NCBI RefSeq assembly: GCF_020740795.1
Contig: NC_067282.1
Span: 41,755,290-41,819,289, forward strand
Direction of reading: 5' to 3'
DNA: 64,000 bases
DNA from: Apus apus
Lineage: Eukaryota > Chordata > Aves > Apodiformes > Apodidae
How positions within the stretch are numbered: the stretch's first letter is position 1; every line of letters starts with the position of its first letter. The notes beneath the pieces are model-generated. The model saw nothing but the letters and a program-made list of their open reading frames with translations, was not told the DNA's origin and made no database searches. The position numbers and the translations under genes were made by a program. This document shows positions 50,821 through 61,500 of this stretch, piece after piece.

Positions 50821-53800
50821 TTTGTGTATATTAAGGAAGTTTTTAAAAAACGTGGGGTTCTTCAGGTCTTAATAACAAACTTACTGGTATCATTAAGTGA
50901 TCCTTTTGAAAATCAAGTCTGCTAGACTTGGTACAAAGAAACCATAGTGCTTTTTCAGAACTGTTTCATCTGAGGAGCCCTCTTTTGAAAGTTTGGACAT
51001 TAACTTCAGCTATAAGAGGAGTATTTTAGACAGACTGAGCAAACGTAGGCTAACCTGCACAGGAGCCAATGTAACCGCAAAAACACCTACAATTTTAAGA
51101 CACAACTCCTACAGGCATGAGTTTTTTCTTTGGGGAGAGAGAAAGGGAGTATTAGCTTTAGATTGCCTTTTCTCAGGTCAGATTAATCGTGTGGCTTCAG
51201 GAATACTAGCACTGGTACCAAGAAAGTTTACTGGGCAGACGTAAAATGCTGGGGCTGTGATGAGAGCAGGGCTGGGGAAGCAGGAGAGGGGAGAGTGTCT
51301 GTCAGTGTCAGCCTAAAGTAACAGTGATGAAACTCACCTGTGACTTTCACTAGGAAAGAATAAAACTAGAGTTCCAGAAATGGGTCTGTGGAATACGTGT
51401 ATGTTTTATAGCAGAATGCAAACTGTTAAAATATAGGTGTTTTGATTTTAATACCAGGCTAGTCCTTTTAATTAAGATTTCCTTGTGAACAGCTGTATGA
51501 AAACTCCATTTCAGTTATGGAAATGACGTACTTTTCCACCATTTAAAAATAAAAGTTTAATTATGTTAGTAATGAAGTAAGGTGTACATCAGAAGAAGTC
51601 TCTTAGCAATGATCAGTTTTTTCCTCAGTTTGACAGGAATGGAAGGACAGGTGATGCATATCTCTTTATAGGAAAATAGCATAATCTCTTCCCACTACAG
51701 TTCTTACTCTTAAAACTGTTTATCAGTTAGCTTTCCATGTACTTAAGATTGGTTACTTTTAAATTACAGTGTTGTTACTTTAGTAGTTGTATTAGTACTC
51801 ATTTTGAAGTTGGTCACTTGACTCCACCAGTGTCTCCTCAGAACCCTTGTGTCCAAATCGATGCTCTGATACCCTTTTAAAGGAACATACGAAGCTGCAA
51901 TAAGGTTAATTTCTCTGGGTACATCCGTAAGAGAATGGTGCAGCATCCCTTCTGTTAAAGTAAACCATTACACTTTTACTTCCCTCTTATGTTTAATTCC
52001 AAGTACTATTATGTTGCTTACTTAAATTACCAAAATATTTAGATAAGCATTTAAAAATATACTTAACTTTTGCACGCCACTTACTGCAAAAAATACTAAT
52101 ATAAACAAAGTCTTGATACTTCAAACAAAACCATCGATGAACAAAAGTGATGGAATGAGGAGGGTCTGGAAGCCCAGAACTCCCTTTGCCTAGTCAAATC
52201 AGATGTGGATAAATTTGATTGGATTTGTTTAAAAGAACCTTCTGAAATTTTAAAATGTGAATGGAGAAAAAAACAAATCCATATGGTCTCATCTTCTAGC
52301 TGTAGGTGACCAAGAGGGGAAGAAGGGTAAGGGAAATTCTGGTATTTCAGAGCTCTGTGTTTGTAGAGCTCTGAAATAAACTTCCTTGGATTAATCAAGT
52401 CCATTGCAGTATGTGCTCCAGGTGAAGCAGTCTTGCTGTCTTTTCATAGCAAGCATATCTAGTTCCAGAATACTGGATAGAGTTCTGCTTCCTATTCTAT
52501 TCCACAACCCAAGAAGGGCTTGTACCAAAGTGATAGACTCTATTGGCACAATAAGCTTGAAACAGTTGGTCAGACCTAAATTTGAAGGCAACTGACAAGA
52601 TTTTTCAAAAATCTCTAAAGGGAAGATATGAATAGAACCGGCTGAGCATGAAAAAGCAATTAATGCATTCGACCTGAGGATTCTGTGCAAGTATTTGAAT
52701 AGGACACTTGAAATATTTTCATTAATAATTAATTCATCAGTGAAGGCTGTCTGAAATATATACTTAAAAGAAAAAACTTCTGTGCCATAAACGAAGCATA
52801 TTTTGGCTTTATTTGTCACATTGCAAAAATAATAATTAAAAACATTGCTTTAGATTTCTAACCAGCAAACACGACATGCGTTATTTTTACTCATATAGCA
52901 ATTTAATCAGTATTTCTCTAACACGTATCAGATTGCCTGTAATTGAACCTAATGTTCCAAATTATCTATTTCATTATCTCGAAGCACGGCCCTACTAAAA
53001 GCTGGAAGGACACTAAAATCATAACTTTCAGGGGATGAATTGTGTTAAAAGTAGAGAATGAACTTACAACTTCTGGAAAATCAATTTACTGAATAGGAAC
53101 TTCAAAATGATCTTTAGCATTAGCTTGTAAAGTTTGTAGCTCGAAAGCAAGACAACTTGTCTGAGATTTAGAAGTTATTTATGACCTTGTGTCTTTACCG
53201 TTTCTTATGATAATCCTCTTTAACAGTAATCAATTGAAAGACTGAATTTCAGATTTCTGGACTGTACGAAGGATTTATTTTTGCAAATGTGATTACTAGA
53301 AATAGTACTAATATTGAAAGGGGAAGATGAAAAGAAGCAGGGTGGGCCAAGTTATGATCTGTTTCTGAACTGTTTGGTGTGGTATGCATAATTAAGATTT
53401 GTTTTTATTTTTAAATTATTTTTTTATTCTTTATAATGGTATGCTTAATGATCAGAGGCTTTCAAAATATTAATGCATTTTAAAAAATCAATCACTAGAA
53501 TGTTTACTTGTACCCTGTGTAAGCATTTTCTTGAAGGGGGAACTAACAGCAGAAATGGGTGAATGTGAGAAGCAATTGAAGATCCCCCAACTAAATTGCC
53601 TGTATTGTCTGTCCTGTGTTGTAGTCCTCAATTAGATGAGAATTATTTATTTTATGGAAATCTGTGTTTTTATGTTTGTATAATTGTTTTGTAGGAGAAA
53701 TGTATTGTGCAAATTATTGTGGAAGTCATTTGACCATTCTGTTTCTCTAGTTGAACTTCACGCATTGGTTGGCACACATTGCACAAAAGGGTCGTTGTTT

Positions 53801-55437
53801 ACATTAAATTAACTTCAGTAGTTTGAATGAGTTTTTTTCACACATAAAACTGTAAATTGAGTATTGAAACAGAATAAAGACATCTCTTACTTACCTAGCT
53901 TGTGTTTGAGGGTTTTTTTTTGCTATTATTTGCATCATCTTTCATTTGAGTGCTGGCTACACCTCATGTATGTATATAGTGTGGGGGTGAGTGGCCTTGA
54001 GGCACACAGGAAGGTGATCCAGCAAGGAGCTTGGCAAGCTTTTGCCTCATACATACAGTTAAAAAATGGGCTCAGTTACTATAATTTATGGTGCTGAATT
54101 AGAAATGTAGCACCAGTGTTCTGTACAGCTTTTTTGAACCATATAAACCTTAAAACATCTCATTCACGGGGGTTGGGATTTTCTGTTGCAATTAGTTAAA
54201 TGTGTTAATTGTCTCCTTTTATAAAATGTACTTTATAAATGTGATCCAATCCTTTAATGATAATGACAGTGTACAGGGAGATGAGTAAATATGGCCAAGT
54301 GACAACCATGTATTGATCAACTGTGACCCACTCATTGATTTACCCAAGGAAACCACTGAGGAGTAAGTGACCAAAACAGAAGTTCATGAGGTGTAACTCT
54401 TAAACGCTGGCTGAGGAACACTTGCAGTATGTGGGATTGCAGTTTCTTGGCTTTGAGAGCTAGGAATTGGCATAAGCAGAACCAGTCTATGAAAACTACT
54501 ATAATCCCAGGCACTTTAGAGGATAGTTTCGGTGAAATGAACTTGCAGAATTCTAGTTACCAGCTCAAAGAAAGCTTGATCTGTCTCATCCCTGTGGTGG
54601 GAGTTCAGCATCAAGTCTAGGAGCACACTTAAAATGGCTTCAGTCCTCACAGCACACAAAACATGCTTATTGGCTGCATAGTCAGGTGATGGAGCTTGAA
54701 TATGACAATGCAGTTTAATGCATAGAAGAGGATTTTTTTTTTTTTTTGAGAAGTCCAATTAACTAGTGAGTAGCTTACCAGAATCTTGGCAACACAAGCT
54801 AGTATTATCAGTGCAAAACTTGTAACTTGTGGATATTTGGGCAACAAAAATACTAGGTTTCCAGCCTTTTTTAAGGTAGTTCATCAGAGGCTAAGCCATG
54901 ATTTTAAACTGCTTTAAGGTCTACGACAAAGACTAATGCACTTCCATGATATGGCTTGTCTCTCTGTGTATTGTGTGCATAAATACACACCACTAGTCTG
55001 ACATGAAAGACCTGTCCCAGAAAGAAGTGTGCTCATGTGGAATTTAACTTTCAAAAGTAAATTCTGTCAGCACTTGAAGACTACTAACCAACACAAATTT
55101 CAGTTCTGAGGAGCTAAAGAGAATGCACTGAAGAGACTTAACTTTTGTCAGGCTCTTTAATGGCCTTAAGGCTGTTAAAAAATAACCCAAACAACAAACA
55201 AAACAAATACAACAACTCTTCCTTCACTTTTTGCAGAAATTTATTTTCATGTACAAGATGAAACTGTAGACATACTTTAAAACTCTTGTTCCCTTGCGTA
55301 CATGTATTTGTAAAAACATTTTTAAAAAGCCAGTTTTACAAATTATTAAAATGTGTATTAAAAGTAAACAAAACTTGTTTCTAGCATTTTGCCCATAGGG
55401 AAAAAAAATATGTAAATACAATTAATCCATGTGTGAC
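50821..55437. other. Convergent BORA/DIS3 intergenic interval
   Basis: AT-rich DNA between the BORA stop and the DIS3 poly(A) signal. It contains extra AATAAA signals for BORA and several open frames of 60-142 codons with no recognisable family. I see no CR1 here. It may include long BORA 3' UTR forms. Confidence 0.6.
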
Positions 55438-55443
55438 TTTATT
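55438..55443 (-). terminator. DIS3: DIS3 poly(A) signal AATAAA
   Basis: AATAAA on the minus strand begins only 15 bases after the stop codon, giving a minimal 3' UTR of about 30-45 bases. Another minus-strand AATAAA at 55240-55245 would give about 220 bases more. Confidence 0.65.
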
Positions 55444-55458
55444 AACTTCTATAACCAA

Positions 55459-55545
55459 CTATTTTTGTAGCTTCTTTTTCTTCTTCTCTGGTTCATTGTT
55501 GCTTATCTCTGTAGACAGATTTGCAGACACATCACTTCCTAGTAT
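55459..55545 (-). CDS. DIS3: DIS3 terminal coding exon
   Basis: Acceptor TTCTTACTGTAG. It encodes [20 protein letters not shown] followed by KKKKKLQK and TAG. It is reached after a 3.9 kb intron holding a CR1. The basic tail matches the lysine-rich C-terminus of vertebrate DIS3 and may act in nuclear targeting. The tail sequence itself is poorly conserved. Confidence 0.92.
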   Translation of the reverse strand: MLGSDVSANLSTEISNNEPEKKKKKLQK

Positions 55546-58500
55546 CTACAGTAAGAAAAATAATTCAGAACATATTAACTCAATTTTAGCTTATCCTTGT
55601 CTGATAAAATGGAGTTTACTTGTCCACATCTTTTACAAACACTGTACCAACATCAGAAAATTCTGTAAGCAGTCATCTAAAAAAAGCTGTACCATCATAT
55701 ATACTCAACCTAAGTAAAAGCTGGGAAAAATCTAAGGAAAATCCAAGCAGCAGCAGGACCCCTCCTGACTAAATTGCCAGCAGTTCTGTTGCACCAGATT
55801 GTATGTGCCACCTTCTTAGTTGTTTGCCATCTGTTATCAAGTGACTAGAAGGCAGGGGGGACAATTGAGAGAGGTGAGAAGGGGTCAACGTAACAGATTT
55901 CACTTTGCTTTTAAAACAATTGCCACTGCAGTGTTTTCTGAAGTGCTGCTCCTGGCAGGCAGAGGCCCTGGCAGGCTCTGGATGCAGCATAGCAAGAAAA
56001 CATTTAGCTTTGGTAGAAACTGGAAAAACTTTGGAATTGAGTTGAAACTACTTCTAAAGCCAGGAAGAAGAAGAATGGAGCAAAGCTTGTATGCTTACAG
56101 AGAATTATTGTCTTTGAGGAAAGAGGTCATCAAGAAGTGTGCTATGGCTCCTTTGAGAATATGGAAATGAGTGGCATTTAAGGAGAGAAAAGTGAAGCAA
56201 GTGTAGATGAAATAAAGTTCATTTAAGTAGGGTTCTTAAGCTGGACCAAGACTAGACATGTATGCTGCTCTATACTTCAGTCCATGGGCAAACTGTAATG
56301 TCTGGTTATTGAAAGTAATGGGCATTTCAGATGCCCAGTGCAAGGATGCTGATCACTAGGAATTTGATACCAGGTTATAAATTATGTGAAAGTGACAACA
56401 GTGTATCGGTAGTGGAGTAATTTAATTGTATTAGAGTAACGCAGGCACCTGTACTGGAATACATCCTACTGCCGTAAGCTGAAGGCTGGTTTTGGTCAGT
56501 AAATTAGGATGGCAACCACTATGACACGCTATAGAACATCATGAGAACAAGGTAACAACAAATGACCTTCAGTGAGTAATGTCACAAGACAGTCTATGTT
56601 TCTAGGTGTCATAAAGGCCTGTTTCTTGGAGCAACTAATCAAAGTATCCTTTAAAAAGGAGGAAGCAACTTTTGCCTGAGGACTGCACAGAACCATCCCC
56701 GTAATTCTTATTTCAGTGTACTTGCTGAAGACGCATCATCACAGTAAAAGCAATCCAAACTTAAAATGCATTACAAGTAATTGCTGAAGAATTTATTAAA
56801 GAGGTTTGCAAAAAGGTAAAATGCTAACAGTAATGAGATGGAATTTAAAAAAAAGCATTAGACTTGGAGTAAGAATATGTTATTCATCAACAGAATTTCA
56901 AGAAAACAGAAGCAGAGGAGACCTGGTCATGTGTGATATGGAGAAGGCTGAGATACTTAATGACTTTTTTGTATCAGTCTTCATCAGCCAAGGGCTCTGG
57001 CCACATCACCCAGGTTGCAGAAGGCCAAGGCAGGGACTGCAAGGAAGATTCTGCCTACTGTAGAAGAGCAACTGATGTCATCCACTTGGACTTGTGCAAA
57101 GTATTAGACACTGTCCTGCACGACCTCCTGGTCTCTAAATTGGAAAGATACGGATTTGATGGATGGACCACTCAGTGGATAAGGAATTGGCTGGATGGTC
57201 ACATTTAAAAAGCTGTGGTCAACACCTTGATGTCCAAATGAAGACCAGTGACAAATGGCATTCAAGGGTCAGTACTTGCACTGGTGCTGTTTAACATCTT
57301 TGTCAGTGACATGGGCAGTGGCATTGTGTTCACCCCCATTAAGTTTGCTGATGACACTAGGATGTGGGGCAAGGTCGACATGCTGGAGAGAAGAGATGCC
57401 ATCCAGAGGCACCTGGACAGGGTTGAGTGGTGGGCCCATGCCAAGCTCATGAAGTTTAATATGGCCAAGTGCAAGGTCCTTCACCTGGGTCAGGGCAATC
57501 TCAAGCACAAATACAGGTTGGGTGAAGAATGGACTGATAACAGCCTTGAGGAGAAGGACCTGGGGAGGGTAGTAGATGAGAAGCTCAGCGTGGGCCAGCA
57601 ATGTGTGGTTGCAGTCCAGAAAGCCCACTGTCTCCTGGGCTGCATCAAAATAAGCATGGCTGGCCAGGAGGCCAAGGGAGGTGATTCTCCCCCTTTATTC
57701 AGCTCCCATGAGAGCCCACCTGGAGTACTGTGTCCAGTTCTGGAGCCTCCAACACAAGAAGGATATGGAGCTGTTGAAGCAAGTCCAGAGAAGGGATATG
57801 AAAATTATCTGGGGGCTGGCTGGAGCACCTCTCCCATGAGGACAGGCTGAGAGAGTTGGGGCTGTTCAGAGAGAGAGAAGGCTCCAGGGGGATCTCACAG
57901 CAGTCTTCCAGTACCAAAAGGGGCTACAGGGAAAGCTGTGGAGGGACTTTGTGTAAGGGTATGTAGTGAGACAAGGGTAATGGATTAAAACTGGAAGAGG
58001 GTCAATTTAGGTTAGACATTATGAAGAAATTCTTTACTGAGAGGGTGGTAAGACAGTGGCACAGGTTGCCCAGGGAAGCTGTGGATGCTCTCTCCCTAGA
58101 AGCATTCAGGGGCCAGGCTGGACAGGGCTTTGAGTAACCTTGTCTAGTGTGACATGTCCCTGCCCATGCATGGAGGTTGGAACTAGATGATCTTCTAGGT
58201 CTCTTCAAACCTAAACCACTCTATGATTCTATGGTTTTGGATTGACCAGTATGGCCATTCCTGTATCAAGGAATAAACTAAAATTACAGCATTGGCTTTG
58301 CTATAGGAAAAGGACTAACAGAAATTAGTACTAGGAGAGAATGGGAGGAAAAAAACAAGCTGACATTAGCATTACTTTGTGTCCATTTTAAATTACCCCA
58401 AGTCTGTCCCCTCAGGACTAGAGTCACTGCAACAAAAGTGTTCCTGATCATGGCCACAAGAGCAGCTCTAACAAACACTACTTCATGACCCCAAGCTGTG

Positions 58501-61500
58501 GGCAGCTCAGTGTGTTAATATGCAGCAGGATACAGGGTTTCTTTCAACTACAGACTTCATTATCTACTCCCACTCTTTGAAACCATAAGGATTGTCTTCC
58601 ACTCAATATTATTAACAGTTCAAAGATCAGAATATTTACATATGTTTGGAAACATGATTTCTCAGAAAGAAGAAATAATGATTTTGACTGTATAAACAAG
58701 GAATTCTTGCTTATTTTGGGTTTTCTTTTTCCTCCAGGATTACTGACACTCAATTACTCCAAGCATCTCTTTACCAAAAGAATAATGTATAACTTAATGA
58801 AAGCACACAATTGTGTAATGGCACATAAAATACTCAGCAGGCCTGAAGTGTGAGCCCAGCTGAAAACCTCAACGTCCCAGAAGCACTAGAAGCTAGAATT
58901 GAAAAGTCTTAAGACCAGAGACACAATTTTTAGGACATTATAGTTCTTACAACACTTACCAAGAGAGAATTTTTACATTGTAGAAGCTGTAAGAAAGGAC
59001 TGTCATTTACAGCCAGCAATTACACAGTTTTCTTTGGAACTACCCATCACATTTACACCCTAATTTCCTGAAGCAAAAATAAAATTCTGCTGAATTTTGG
59101 CAGATTTTCAAAAAGGAAGGAGATCTGATTACAGAACCATGAAATTCAAAAGATATTACTTCAGCAAATCATCATCTTTCCCATCAGTGAAAATATCCCT
59201 GGTGGGCCCAAAAGGGAAATTTAACTTAGAGCCCTTTACTCTTCTCAACAGCCCATGAAAGCAGACCCGTGTTTTACTAAGATATGAAGCAATCACTACA
59301 ATCTGCTCCTAGGCAATTTTTTTCTTTGAGGTTAAATTTCAGTTTTACCTTATGCAGATTTTCTTAAGATTACTGAAGGATAATATGATTCTGTGAATCA
59401 CAAATCTTGTGCCTTACCTTTGGTTCTACCAACACCATCCGAATTTTCTGATGTTGAATGTTGGATGCATCTAACATAATGTTCACTTTAACTTTATCAA
59501 ATACATGTAATGTTGTGTCTTCCACAGTAAGTGATGGTACCTGAAAGTTCAGACTTTGTATAAATACTCACTGCTTACAGTGCCTTACATTTTCATACAA
59601 ATTAATGTTAATAATTTGCTGCAAAAACATTTCATGTTAATAAAAATGAATACAAATTACTGTCTTGAATGTTCTGTGTCATAATACATCTGGTTTGCTG
59701 TCTTGCTCCAGTCAGGACAATGGCATATACATTTTTGTGGTATTTACTCAGACAATTAGCTTTTAGTAGTATCTATTACAGAAACCAATTCCTGTCTGTA
59801 CCTGTTTATTTAGACTTTAAAAGACCACAACAGCACTACTACTACCACAGATTAATAAACTTGCATTTAGAAAAGCCTCTCTTACCCTTCTAAATCTAAC
59901 TAGAAGAGAGTTGTTCTGCTCAGTTACCAAATTTAAAAAAAAAAAAGGTATTTAAGAAGAAATATTATAAAACATACCTCATTGTTGTAATCCAGTCTTG
60001 GTGTTGGTTTACCTTTTTCTTCAAAGAAGACTGTTCCCTCTAACCCATACTTGGGAATCAGAACCACAACTGCATTTTTTCTTACAAACAATACATATGC
60101 ATCTTCATTTACTACTCCTTTGTTTTTGAAGAAGAGCTGTAACAAGAGCAGAATGCATGAATGAGAATAAAAGCACTAGAATATTCTCTTTTGGATCACA
60201 AATACACTGGCTTAAAAAAATAACATTCAAACATGTACCTATACTTAGATTTTTTACAAAGCACAATGCAATATTCCCTCCCTTCCTTACACATCAACAG
60301 GAATTGTCCGTAGTTAATCCTCCCATCTCAGGACTACTCACCTGCGTATGAAATGCAACAGACGCTCTCTGTGCGTATTGAGACATTTTATGTCGGTAGT
60401 TGAGGTTTTTACAGATATCAGCCAGTTTATGTTTATCTGTAAGTTCGGGGTATGTACTGTCTGCTCCTATGGCCACTGCCAAAAGTCGATGTACTATAAT
60501 GTCAGCATACCTGCAAAGATGAGGTTAAATGATCCGTGACATATCAAAGCATACTTTTAATTGCAAGTTTCTGAATAAAATTTTGGTTTTATAAATCTTA
60601 CAGATCTAAAAGGTTTTGTAATCATGACGGTCTGGTGATAACTCACTGTATTAACTCAAGATCACTCTATTAGCTGACCCATGATACACTTTAGAGAGCC
60701 AGAATGAACTGTGCTGTTTTCTAAGAAAAATTCTACCAATACAGTCTGTATTCCTGAATGTTTACAAAGAAACCAAGTGATTTTTTTGGAGTAAAGAATG
60801 ATGTTTCATCATGGCCGCTTAAGACACTTGTTCTTCCCTTTCCCATGAACTAGGCAAATTTAGTTTAAAAGGTATCTGAATGCCATTGATTTGCAAAAAG
60901 CATCATCACACTTGAATTTCTTGGTACATAACTTTAACCAGAACTTCACCCAGAAGTTTTCAATAAATCTGCTAGAAACTAAAATTTACAATTAGATCTC
61001 CTAGAAGCTCCACAACTTATCCACACAAATGCACAGGAATTCCACCTGGAAGACACTTAACTTGAAATGTTTCTAAGGAGCAAAATATGACTATTCTTTT
61101 CCTCAGATGCCTCTCAGTTAACAGAAAAAAAAGTCCTCATTTTCCAAGAGGAGCTTTACAATTTCATTACAATGTAACAACTACAGTAGCAAGTTTCAAA
61201 TTAGCAATGGTTTCATATGTACAGTCTCCTCAAAACTTAAATTCAACTTCCACCTGAAAAATGACTGTCTAAACTCTGCCTCAGTCCTCAATTGACTTAG
61301 ATGATGTTAACTGATCCCAAAGTGCATTTCTATGCCAGAGATATGCATTAGGGATGTATTTATCTTTATTTTCATGAGCCTTAAAAAAAAAAAAAAGTAT
61401 TAGACCTTAGGAATCATAGACAGTGAACCTAGGAGCCCACATGAAGGATCACCATTTAAAGCCACTGCTGTTTCAACTGACATCTAAAGCTGAACACACA

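Noticed and set aside
52600-52720. Plus-strand residues EKAINAFDLRILCKYL, faintly like the C-terminus of RTE-type LINEs
   Set aside because: Match is short, with stops on both sides and no other RTE parts nearby.
52391-52819. 142-codon minus-strand open frame between BORA and DIS3, with a further 102-codon frame next to it (52096-52404)
   Set aside because: I recognise no family. About one frame of this length is expected by chance in 64 kb of this composition. A decayed retrocopy is possible, and a protein search would settle it.
55820-56170. 116-codon plus-strand open frame in the last DIS3 intron
   Set aside because: No recognisable motif or splice support, and antisense to DIS3.
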